Of a stretch of 64,000 nt of DNA, positions 44,923 to 52,697 are shown in pieces (position 1 is the first letter of the stretch; every line of letters starts with the position of its first letter). Location: contig JAWXTR010000001.1 of assembly GCA_044433365.1 (NCBI GenBank), positions 1 through 64,000 of the forward strand. The letters run 5' to 3'. This DNA comes from CAMQVM01 sp044433365 (GTDB lineage Bacteria; Bacteroidota; Bacteroidia; Bacteroidales; Rikenellaceae). Below the pieces are notes generated by a model that was not told the DNA's origin, did no database searches, and saw only the letters and a list, made by a program, of their open reading frames with translations. A program made the position numbers and the translations under genes.

Positions 44923-45849
44923 ATGGAAAAAACAGCAAAAATATATGTTGCAGGTCATAGAGGAATGGTAGGTAGTGCTATTGTTCGCAACCTGCAATTG
45001 AGAGGATACACAAATTTTGTGCTACGCACTCACAGTGAGCTTGATTTAACATCACAACAGCAAGTTGCCGATTTTTTTGCCACTGAAAAGCCCGAATATG
45101 TCTTTTTGGCAGCGGCAAAAGTTGGTGGAATTGTGGCAAATAATAGCTATCCAGCTCAGTTTTTCTATGAAAACTCTATGATTCAAAACAATGTTCTTCA
45201 CGCCGCATATCTTAGTGGCGTAAAGAAACTTATGTTTCTTGGAAGCTCATGTATCTATCCAAAATTGGCTACTCAACCAATGGCGGAAGATGCACTACTT
45301 ACAGGATTGTTAGAGCCAACTAACGAGGCTTACGCCATAGCGAAAATTTCGGGAATTAAGATGTGCGACTACTACCGTAATCAGTATGGTTGCGACTTTG
45401 TAAGCGTTATGCCTACCAATCTTTACGGTACGGGCGACAACTACGACCTTCAAAATTCGCACGTACTTCCAGCTCTTCTACGTAAGTTTCATGAGGCAAA
45501 ACAGACCGGTAGTGTGGTTGAGCTTTGGGGTAGTGGCTCTCCGTATAGAGAGTTTTTACACGCCGATGATATGGCAGATGCCACAATTTTCTGTATGTTA
45601 AACTATTCAGATTATGGTCATGTAAATGTTGGTTCTCAATCAGAGCTTACAATCAAGGCTCTCTCTGAGATGGTGGCTGAGGTTGTAGGTTTTAAGGGAG
45701 AGATAAAGTGGGATAGCACAAAACCAGATGGTACACCTCGAAAATTAATGGATTCTACAAAACTCTACAATATGGGTTGGACTCCATCTATAAACCTTAG
45801 AGAGGGAATAGAGCGTACTTATAACGAATTTAAAGCAATCATAAAATAA
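44923..45849 (+). CDS. fcl: GDP-L-fucose synthase
   Basis: A 308-residue epimerase/reductase that converts the Gmd product to GDP-L-fucose with [20 protein letters not shown] is the cofactor loop, [15 protein letters not shown] carries the catalytic Ser and Cys, and YAIAKISG the Tyr-x3-Lys. It starts two bases after gmd and its TAA overlaps the manC ATG by one base, so the three are a tight translational unit. Confidence 0.96.
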   Translation: MEKTAKIYVAGHRGMVGSAIVRNLQLRGYTNFVLRTHSELDLTSQQQVADFFATEKPEYVFLAAAKVGGIVANNSYPAQFFYENSMIQNNVLHAAYLSGVKKLMFLGSSCIYPKLATQPMAEDALLTGLLEPTNEAYAIAKISGIKMCDYYRNQYGCDFVSVMPTNLYGTGDNYDLQNSHVLPALLRKFHEAKQTGSVVELWGSGSPYREFLHADDMADATIFCMLNYSDYGHVNVGSQSELTIKALSEMVAEVVGFKGEIKWDSTKPDGTPRKLMDSTKLYNMGWTPSINLREGIERTYNEFKAIIK

Positions 45850-47180
45850 TGCAAATTATCCTACTTTCGGGAGGGTCGGGCAAACGCCTTTGGCCGCTTT
45901 CAAACGATACTCGTTCGAAACAGTTTCTAAAACTTCTGCAAGCACCCGATGGTTCGTATGAGTCGATGGTGCAGCGTATCTTTCGACAAATTTCAGAATC
46001 TGATATTGAGCCATCGCTAACAATTGCAACAAGTGCATCGCAACACGACTCAATCATTAATCAACTTGGTGATAGTGTTGATGTTGTAACAGAGCCAGAG
46101 CGTAGAGATACCTTTCCAGCCATTGCCCTATCATCTAGCTATCTTATTAAGACTAAGGGGTGTAGTGCAGATGAAGTTGTTGTTGTAATGCCAAGCGACT
46201 CTTATGTTGAGAGCGGCTATTTCGACACAATTTCGAAGATGGCAAAAGCTGTTGAAAATGGTGAGGCTGATATGGTTTTGATGGGTATCAAACCTACCGA
46301 ACCATCTACAAAATTTGGCTATATTGTTCCAAAAGGTGGAGGCAAAGATGTAGTAAAAGTCGATCGTTTTACCGAAAAACCTAATAAGCAGGTTGCAATC
46401 GAATTATTAGAGCAGAATGCTTGTTGGAATGGTGGTCTTTTTGCCTTTAAACTTGGGTATATCGCTCAGATTATCGAACGATATATCAAAGCCGATAGTT
46501 TCGACGAAATTCGCTCTCGCTATAGTGAGTTTCCAAAGATTAGCTTCGATTATGAGGTCGTCGAAAATGCAAGTTCGATAGCAATGGTCTCGTATAGTGG
46601 TATTTGGAGCGATTTAGGTACTTGGAATGCTCTTTCAGAAAAGATTATAAACAACACTATTGGTAATGCAGTGGTGGCTACATCCAAAAACACACATGTA
46701 GTTAATGAAATTGATATTCCGATTGTATGTTTAGGTGTAGAGGATTTGATTGTAACAGCTAGTCCAGATGGAATTTTGGTTAGTACAAAACAGGAGAGTG
46801 TAAATCTTAAAAGTTATGCCGATAAATTAACTGCACGCCCTATGTATGAGGAGCGTCGTTGGGGAAAATATCGTGTAATGGGGCAAGAGAGTTTTGAAGA
46901 TGGTCATAAAGCTTTGACAAAGCTACTCTACCTTAATAAAGGGTGTAATATTAGCTATCAATATCACAACAATCGTGAAGAAATTTGGACTTTTGTCGAT
47001 GGCGAGGGTATCCTTGTGCTAGATGGTGAGATAATCAATGTAAGTAGAGGCTATGTTGCTCATATTAAAGCAGGTCAAAAACATGCAGTACGTGCAATTA
47101 CCGATTTGCAAATTATTGAGGTGCAATCTGGTACTGAGCTTGTTGAGGAGGATATTATTCGCCTTGATTGGCAGTGGTAG
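45849..47180 (+). CDS. manC: mannose-1-phosphate guanylyltransferase with C-terminal cupin
   Basis: A 443-residue enzyme that makes GDP-mannose from mannose-1-phosphate and GTP, feeding Gmd. The nucleotidyltransferase motif LSGGSGKRLWPLSNDTRSKQ is at the N-terminus, with FTEKPN and WNGGLFAFK later; from about residue 325 a cupin domain (RRWGKYRVM ... NNREEIWTFVDGEG) resembles type II phosphomannose isomerase, so the protein may be bifunctional. No phosphomannomutase (manB) is in the window. Last gene of the sugar-precursor block. Confidence 0.95.
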   Translation: MQIILLSGGSGKRLWPLSNDTRSKQFLKLLQAPDGSYESMVQRIFRQISESDIEPSLTIATSASQHDSIINQLGDSVDVVTEPERRDTFPAIALSSSYLIKTKGCSADEVVVVMPSDSYVESGYFDTISKMAKAVENGEADMVLMGIKPTEPSTKFGYIVPKGGGKDVVKVDRFTEKPNKQVAIELLEQNACWNGGLFAFKLGYIAQIIERYIKADSFDEIRSRYSEFPKISFDYEVVENASSIAMVSYSGIWSDLGTWNALSEKIINNTIGNAVVATSKNTHVVNEIDIPIVCLGVEDLIVTASPDGILVSTKQESVNLKSYADKLTARPMYEERRWGKYRVMGQESFEDGHKALTKLLYLNKGCNISYQYHNNREEIWTFVDGEGILVLDGEIINVSRGYVAHIKAGQKHAVRAITDLQIIEVQSGTELVEEDIIRLDWQW

Positions 47181-47192
47181 ATAATTGATTTA

Positions 47193-47216
47193 GGGGAGTA
47201 TTTTATTTCTCCCCTG
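47193..47216 (+). terminator. possible terminator after manC
   Basis: AGGGGAG and CTCCCCT form a 7-bp GC-rich stem around TATTTTATTT; no T-run follows, so it may be an SE remnant. Confidence 0.4.
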
Positions 47217-47223
47217 AGTTATT

Positions 47224-47390
47224 TAAGTAGTGTAAAACAATTATTGCCATATTCTTAATAGCACTCTTGGAGCGATATTTTTCACTATTAAATCTCAATA
47301 TAGAACCACTATATTTTCGATTCAATAGCAAAAAATCTCATCTCCAATAGCACTTTTAAAAATACACCAATAATTATTTTACCCTACTTA
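47224..47390 (+). repeat. 167-bp MITE, full length
   Basis: Nearly identical to the copy at 37073-37239 and in the same orientation, so 10 kb of the polysaccharide locus (acyltransferase to manC) lies between direct repeats. Confidence 0.97.
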
Positions 47391-47411
47391 GACGATTTTT
47401 TAATCTAAAAA

Positions 47412-48131
47412 ATGAAAATAAACATAAGAATTTTTATACTTTCGTTTTGGATGCTGTTATCGACATCAGTTGCATTTTCGCAATACTCTATGGGAAGTGT
47501 AGGGCTGCTAAATGCTCCTACAGCGCAGCTTAGTGGTGACGGAGTTGCATCAGCGGGGGTGAATTTTTTACCCGAGGTGATGTCGCCTGATGAGTGGGAC
47601 TATAACAGTGCAAACTACTTCTTGAATATCACATTTTTACCATTTGTTGAGGTGGGACTAAAATACACGCTTATACATTTCGACAATGGGGTGTGGAACC
47701 AAGACCGTTCAGTATCGTTGAGGTTGAGAGCCTTAAAAGAGCGAAAATATCTACCTGCAATTGCTATTGGTACCAACGATTTGCTCACTTTTAGAAATTT
47801 AAATACGCTAGATAAAGTAGATGGAAATAGATATTTTTCGGCTATCTATGCTGTGGCTACAAAACATATCGATATAGCTGTGGGGCAATTTGGTGTGACC
47901 TTTGGGGGCTATGTGCCAGTAGATTCAAACCAATTTTTAAAAGGTCTGTTTGGTGGAGTATCGTTTGAACCAAAATTCTACTCAGATTTAAAATTTTTGG
48001 TCGAGTACAACAACCGTGATATCAGCGCAGGAGCTGTAATAAAACTATTTAATAACTTTTCGTTGTACGCATTTGCATACGATATGAAAGCACTAGCAGG
48101 AGGGATACGTTATGAGATTGATTTATACTAA
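47412..48131 (+). CDS. YjbH domain outer-membrane protein, N-terminal part
   Basis: A 239-residue exported protein: signal peptide (SFWMLLSTSVAFSQ, cut near residue 24), then SMGSVGLLNAPTAQLSGDG, which resembles the start of mature YjbH, and beta-strand-rich sequence ending with an aromatic residue as in outer-membrane barrels (GIRYEIDLY). YjbH proteins serve exopolysaccharide secretion. Here the family appears split: the second part is the next gene, which overlaps by 20 bases. The MITE just upstream separates it from manC. Confidence 0.75.
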   Translation: MKINIRIFILSFWMLLSTSVAFSQYSMGSVGLLNAPTAQLSGDGVASAGVNFLPEVMSPDEWDYNSANYFLNITFLPFVEVGLKYTLIHFDNGVWNQDRSVSLRLRALKERKYLPAIAIGTNDLLTFRNLNTLDKVDGNRYFSAIYAVATKHIDIAVGQFGVTFGGYVPVDSNQFLKGLFGGVSFEPKFYSDLKFLVEYNNRDISAGAVIKLFNNFSLYAFAYDMKALAGGIRYEIDLY

Positions 48132-49371
48132 AAATGTTATAATATTGTTATCTCTCTTACTTTTTGTGCCCCTTAGCGTAGTGGCACAAAACAGGGGTAG
48201 AGGTGTAGAAGTGTCGCATCAAAATATTTTAAGTGATAATAGCGATAGTGTAGATAGCGGAGTGGTAAAGCTATTGGTAGAGATGGGAATGGAGGACGTA
48301 AAGGCTATAACTAAAGGCGACAACACTTACATCTGCTATGAAGATAACATCTACAGAGGAAACTATCGAGGTATTGCTCAGACGGTAAAATCGCTACGAG
48401 AGATAGTTCCTACACAAACCATAAATTTACTGCTTCTTAGCGATGGTATAGCTCAAATATCGATAGTTGTACCCGAAAATTTCGAGCAGTTAGAGGTGAG
48501 CTATTCTACAACCAAAATTGCTGAGCAGTTAAAAGGCAAAGAGAGCCATAATAGGCGATTTGGTAAGACAGATATTGTGCTCTATCCCGAACTTTTCTTG
48601 GAAAATTCGTGGCTAGATAGATTGTATGGCTATGCTGTAAATTTATCGCCAGCTGTTGAGGTGAGCCTCTGGAAAGGTGCCGAATTTACAGGACAAGTAG
48701 TCCTACCTTTAAAGACCAATATGGTAGATGAGCACCAATATATCCGACCTGGGTTTATAACCTTACGACAGTCGTTTCGACTCCCTAAAAACATTATGGG
48801 TGATATTACGGTGGGTAATTTCGACACTAATAGAGCAGGGTTAAATCTAAATTTATGCTATTATAGCCTTAATAATCGACTTTCATTTGGAGTAAATGGA
48901 GCATTGACAGGTTCGTCTACTTTTAATAAAGGTGAGTGGACGCTAAGCCAATGGCGACGATTTTCTGGCTCTTTTTGGGGTGGTTACTACATTCCACGAT
49001 ACAATATGGAGACTAAAATTAGCGTAGGGCGCATGATTTATGGTGATAGTGGAGTTAGAGTCGATATGGCACGCCATTTTGGAGAGGTTGCAGTAGGGCT
49101 TTATGCTCACTATTATGGAGGTGACCCAAATGGTGGATTCTCTTTTACTGTTCCTATGCCGAGCAAACGTCGATGGGCACGTAAACCAATAAGAGTGACA
49201 ATTCCAGAGGAATTTTCGAGGGTGTATAGGGCGCAAAGTAGTAGAGATTTATTACTAGGATATAGCTTTACAACCCGACCTGATGAGAGTTGGAATCTAA
49301 ACTTTTATAATCCTATTTATATTCGTAATAGGGTTGTTGGTTTGTTAAGGGAACTTCTAAAAATCGAATAA
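48112..49371 (+). CDS. YjbH domain outer-membrane protein, C-terminal part
   Basis: A 419-residue protein with its own signal peptide (IILLSLLLFVPLSVVAQ). The part from about residue 150 is rich in amphipathic strands typical of a barrel (DIVLYPELFLENSWLDRLYGYAVNLSPA ... PGFITLRQSFRLPKN), matching the second half of YjbH. Together with the preceding 239-residue protein the total length is close to single-chain YjbH (about 700). The last seven residues (RELLKIE) and the stop codon are encoded by an SE repeat, so the original C-terminus, normally an aromatic barrel end, may be lost. Confidence 0.72.
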   Translation: MRLIYTKNVIILLSLLLFVPLSVVAQNRGRGVEVSHQNILSDNSDSVDSGVVKLLVEMGMEDVKAITKGDNTYICYEDNIYRGNYRGIAQTVKSLREIVPTQTINLLLLSDGIAQISIVVPENFEQLEVSYSTTKIAEQLKGKESHNRRFGKTDIVLYPELFLENSWLDRLYGYAVNLSPAVEVSLWKGAEFTGQVVLPLKTNMVDEHQYIRPGFITLRQSFRLPKNIMGDITVGNFDTNRAGLNLNLCYYSLNNRLSFGVNGALTGSSTFNKGEWTLSQWRRFSGSFWGGYYIPRYNMETKISVGRMIYGDSGVRVDMARHFGEVAVGLYAHYYGGDPNGGFSFTVPMPSKRRWARKPIRVTIPEEFSRVYRAQSSRDLLLGYSFTTRPDESWNLNFYNPIYIRNRVVGLLRELLKIE

Positions 49372-49393
49372 AACCAATTATTAGAACTCCCCT
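49348..49393. repeat. SE palindrome, type A, overlapping a gene end
   Basis: AGGGAACTTCTAAAAATCGA ... ATTATTAGAACTCCCCT. The first 24 bases encode the C-terminus and stop of the YjbH-like protein. Confidence 0.95.
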
Positions 49394-49414
49394 TAAGGGG
49401 AGTTGTAAATTTTT
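49385..49414 (+). terminator. palindromic terminator after the EPS locus
   Basis: AACTCCCCTTAAGGGGAGTT is a perfect 20-base palindrome followed by GTAAATTTTTT. It is made from the end of an SE plus an inverted copy of that end. Confidence 0.7.
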
Positions 49415-49433
49415 TAACATTTATTCGCACAAA

Positions 49434-49765
49434 TAAGTAGGGTAAAATAATTATTGGTGTATTTTTAAAAGTGCTATTGGAGATGAGATTTTTTGCTATT
49501 GAATCGAAAATATAAGTAGTGTAAAATAATTATTGGTGTGTTTTTAATAGTGCTATTGGAAATGAGATTTTTTGCTATTGAATTGAAAATATAGTGGTTC
49601 TACATTGAAATTTAATAGTGAAAAATATCGCTCCAAAAGTGCTGTTAAAAATATGGCAATAATTGTTTTACACTACTTAGTGGTTCTATATTGAGATTTA
49701 ATAGTGAAAAATATCGCTCCAAGAGTGCTATTAAGAATATGGCAATAATTGTTTTACACTACTTA
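49434..49765 (-). repeat. MITE interrupted by a second MITE
   Basis: The left part (49434-49514) and right part (49680-49765) join to a complete 167-bp element; between them lies another complete copy. The interrupted sequence is GAAAATATAGTGG, intact in the copy at 28070-28236. Confidence 0.95.
49513..49679 (-). mobile_element. nested 167-bp MITE with TA duplication
   Basis: Runs from TAAGTAGTG to CACTACTTA. If the element is AGTAG...CTACT (49515-49677), it is flanked by TA on both sides (49513-49514 and 49678-49679), while the uninterrupted target has a single TA. Lengths agree exactly: 332 = 167 + 163 + 2. Confidence 0.92.
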
Positions 49766-49820
49766 ATAGGGAAGCAGAGCAGAATTCCCAAATAATATTC
49801 AAGGAATTTTAAAAATAGGT

Positions 49821-49866
49821 GCGGTAACTTCTAAAATCTCTTAAAATCCAGAATTTAGAACTCCCC
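49821..49866. repeat. SE palindrome, type B
   Basis: GCGGTAACTTCTAAAATCTC ... CCAGAATTTAGAACTCCCC; 40 bases before the next lipoprotein ATG. Confidence 0.85.
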
Positions 49867-49905
49867 ATCATTTTAATCTTCCTTTAATTTAAAATTAAAC
49901 AAACA

Positions 49906-51147
49906 ATGAAAAGAAAAAATCTATTTGTATCTCTAGCTCTAGCAGCAGTGAGTATGATGGCAATTGTGTCGAGCTGTACGAAGGATGAGGTAACGCTTGT
50001 TCCAGAGGATGTTCAGGATGTAATTGCAAAGGAGTATTACATTGAGGGAAATGTAACCACAAAGGATACTCCAATTGAGGGTGTAGAGGTGAGTATAGCG
50101 ACCACTTCAAACAGCACAACCACCGATAAGGATGGTAACTACAAATTAATTGTAGAGTCGGCAGCAACACAAACTATTTCGTTGTCAAAAGATGGCTACA
50201 TCTCTTTAGAGACTAAAGCTGTTTTTGCTGATGATGCAAAAGTTGGTACAACAGTAATGTTGTCTTCGGTTTTGACCGCTGCAAACGAAAAAGTGTCAGT
50301 TGCTGAGGGTGAAACTGTTTCAGTAAATGATGGTAATAGTGATGATGAGGTTGTAAAAGCCATAATTGAAGTTCCTACAGGTGCATTTGCCGATTTAGAA
50401 GAGTCGAGTGATGGCGTTTTAGATATTGCTATTACCTACTTTACTCCTTCGTCAATTTCAGATGCCTTAGAAGCGGAGGGCGAAATTCAATCATCAACTT
50501 CGCTTTTTGCAATCAACTGTGAGCCTACAGGTGTTGTATTTAGCGAGCCTTTAGAGGTGATAGTTCCTCTATCTACAACAGATGGTTATTTTGCCGATGT
50601 AAAACACCTTAAACAATCTGTTTCAGGTGGTGCATGGGAAGAGGTTGCTGATGCACAGGTGAGTGGTGATGGTTATAAATTCCAGTTAGATGGTTTTTCA
50701 AACCACACTATAGCACCAGAGACTACAACAACTGTAACAAGCTCTGTAATAACAATAGCAAGCGAAGTATTCGACAATATTAATAGCAGTACAGCTGTTA
50801 CAGAGAGCTTCGCTTACAGTGCAAACCAGGGATGTGAGGTTGCATCAATAGCGTCAGAGGAGGGTTCGCTAAAGAGCCAGTTAGAAGAGATGTCGCTAGT
50901 AGAGTTAGGTGCAAACACTGCATCTGCTACCTCAAAAGAGCTTTCAACAACAATTAATGTTGCAGGTGATACAAAGGTGACAGCGACAGCTACACAAACT
51001 GTTAAAACATATAAATTTTCAGCGAAAGTTTATCAAAACGGTTCTTCTACAGCTCAAACAATCTCAACCGAAATAACCTATTATGGTAGTGTTTCGATTG
51101 ATATTGAAACTGAGCAGGGAGATATGCGTCCTGATCATAATATGTAG
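49906..51147 (+). CDS. lipoprotein with carboxypeptidase-regulatory-like domain
   Basis: A 413-residue predicted lipoprotein (lipobox IVSSC, Cys24). Residues about 42-115 form a CarboxypepD_reg-like beta-sandwich (YYIEGNVTTKDTPIEGVEVSI, TTTDKDGNYKLIVES, TISLSKDGYISLETK). Residues about 125-275 contain a second beta-rich region with FAINCEPTGVVFSEPLEVIVPL, ending in NHTIAPE, which resembles a ZU5/GAIN-like fold. The rest is Ser/Thr-rich and unrecognised. Probably exposed on the surface. Monocistronic, SE repeats on both sides. Function unknown. Confidence 0.7.
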   Translation: MKRKNLFVSLALAAVSMMAIVSSCTKDEVTLVPEDVQDVIAKEYYIEGNVTTKDTPIEGVEVSIATTSNSTTTDKDGNYKLIVESAATQTISLSKDGYISLETKAVFADDAKVGTTVMLSSVLTAANEKVSVAEGETVSVNDGNSDDEVVKAIIEVPTGAFADLEESSDGVLDIAITYFTPSSISDALEAEGEIQSSTSLFAINCEPTGVVFSEPLEVIVPLSTTDGYFADVKHLKQSVSGGAWEEVADAQVSGDGYKFQLDGFSNHTIAPETTTTVTSSVITIASEVFDNINSSTAVTESFAYSANQGCEVASIASEEGSLKSQLEEMSLVELGANTASATSKELSTTINVAGDTKVTATATQTVKTYKFSAKVYQNGSSTAQTISTEITYYGSVSIDIETEQGDMRPDHNM

Positions 51148-51193
51148 AGGGAACTTCTAAAAATCGAATAAAACCAATTATTAGAACTCCCCT
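51148..51193. repeat. SE palindrome, type A
   Basis: Same sequence as 49348-49393. It begins right after the TAG stop codon of the lipoprotein gene. Confidence 0.95.
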
Positions 51194-51246
51194 ATAATTA
51201 TTCGGTAAATTATTTAGGGATTTGCTCTGTTTCTACTTTGTAATTT

Positions 51247-51289
51247 AGGCGTATTTGTAAATTTTATTTTACAGATACGCCTAATTTTT
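51247..51289 (+). terminator. hairpin terminator
   Basis: AGGCGTATTTGTAAA / TTTACAGATACGCCT, 15 bp with one wobble pair, 6-base loop, then AATTTTT. It separates the lipoprotein from the convergent kinase gene. Confidence 0.8.
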
Positions 51290-51338
51290 AGAACTTTCCT
51301 ACCTAGTGAAATTTGAAAGCTCCCTTTTGTGAATGACC

Positions 51339-52628
51339 CTACCTAAATAGCAGTAAAAATGCAACTTTGTCTGCTCTGTTGACCGACAAAGAAAGCGAAC
51401 CTCCATGCAGCTGCATTATACGTTTAGAGATGCTAAGCCCAACGCCTTTACCCCCTTTGCGTGTGGTGAAAAATGGTGTAAATAGATTATCTACCACCTC
51501 TGGAGTTATTTGTGGTCCATTATTACTCACCTCTACCACAATATTTTCGTCCTCTAATATCAAAACTTTTACATCTATTCTCTTTTGGATGTTGTTCTCC
51601 ACCGCTTGTACTGCATTTTTTAGCAAATTTACCACCACTTGCAATACTTGGTTTTCGTCAGCAAATATCATAGTATCCTCTGGCTCAACATTGAGCGAAT
51701 ACTCTATATCGTTAGGGCAAATCAAACCTAGAAGATTTTCTAAAAGTGGTTTTATCTCAAATGGATGTTTTTCAGGTTTTTGGATTGTTGTGAAGCTGCG
51801 ATAATTCTCTACAAACGACACCAAACTCTTATTTGTCTGTACAATTGTCTCCAAACCTTGCTGCATCTCACTGTTTGTGTTTAGCGTAAGAAGAGTTTGA
51901 CTAAGCGATGTGACAGGCGATAGAGAGTTCATAATTTCGTGGGTTAATATTCGTGTTAGTTTGCTCCACGTCTCTATCTCTTTGCGGTCGAGTGCATTTT
52001 TCAGACTACTTATAGCTACAATTTTCAGCTCTTTACCGTTTAATAGAGCACGTGATGCCATAATCGAATAGCTTTTTTCGCCCGAAGGCGACGAGATTGT
52101 CACCTCACGAGTATCACCATCCGACGATGAAAGAATTGCATCTGATAGCGTTTTAGAAATGCGTTCAATATGGTTTATATGACCTAAAATATCCACCTCC
52201 AACATCTCATACATTGCTCTATTTGCTTGAAAAATATTGCCTTTGTCGTTGATAATCACAATAGCGGTATTAAGTTTGTCGAAAATATATTCATAATATT
52301 TTTCCTGCTCAATAGTTCGTAGTTTGGCATCGGTAAGAAGTCTGCGTATGCGGTTTAAGAGGGCATTAAAGGCTAATTTGTCTACATTTTGTTGAGATTC
52401 TGAAAAGCTGAAATTATAGTCGTCGCACTGAAGAGCATTAAACATAAAATCAATCTTTTTATGGGAGCTTTTACAAATAGTTACGACCCTAATAAATTGA
52501 AATACCGCAATGATTGCAAAAGGTATAGCAAATAGATAAAAATCACTAACAAGCAGCAGTGTAGTAGCCACAAGCGACAGACATAGCACCGAAAGAGCTA
52601 TAATAATATTTTCCAAAAGATTCCTCAT
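51339..52628 (-). CDS. sensor histidine kinase
   Basis: A 429-residue inner-membrane kinase: two N-terminal helices (residues 4-50), a PAS domain (about 105-210, YYEYIFDKLNTAIVIINDKG), the HisKA box with His230 in LTHEIMNSLSPV, and an ATPase domain (NLLKNAVQAV, then the GGKGVGLSISKRIMQLHGG loop). There is no sizeable periplasmic sensor, so the signal is probably intracellular or within the membrane. An in-frame ATG lies 21 bases upstream in a heptamer array and would add MHYELYI; the start at 52628 is preferred because that peptide recurs before unrelated genes. It follows the sigma-54 activator gene after 69 bases and is its probable partner. Confidence 0.92.
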   Translation of the reverse strand: MRNLLENIIIALSVLCLSLVATTLLLVSDFYLFAIPFAIIAVFQFIRVVTICKSSHKKIDFMFNALQCDDYNFSFSESQQNVDKLAFNALLNRIRRLLTDAKLRTIEQEKYYEYIFDKLNTAIVIINDKGNIFQANRAMYEMLEVDILGHINHIERISKTLSDAILSSSDGDTREVTISSPSGEKSYSIMASRALLNGKELKIVAISSLKNALDRKEIETWSKLTRILTHEIMNSLSPVTSLSQTLLTLNTNSEMQQGLETIVQTNKSLVSFVENYRSFTTIQKPEKHPFEIKPLLENLLGLICPNDIEYSLNVEPEDTMIFADENQVLQVVVNLLKNAVQAVENNIQKRIDVKVLILEDENIVVEVSNNGPQITPEVVDNLFTPFFTTRKGGKGVGLSISKRIMQLHGGSLSLSVNRADKVAFLLLFR

Positions 52629-52629
52629 T

Positions 52630-52694
52630 ATATATAATTCATAATGCATAATTCATAATGCATAATTCATAATTTATAATTTATAATTTATAAT
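52630..52694 (-). repeat. heptamer array before the kinase start
   Basis: About nine heptamers. On the minus strand, 52636-52666 is identical over 31 bases to the arrays before hlyD (56001-56031) and the ABC ATPase gene (57390-57420). It ends 7 bases before the kinase ATG. Confidence 0.93.
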
Positions 52695-52697
52695 TAA

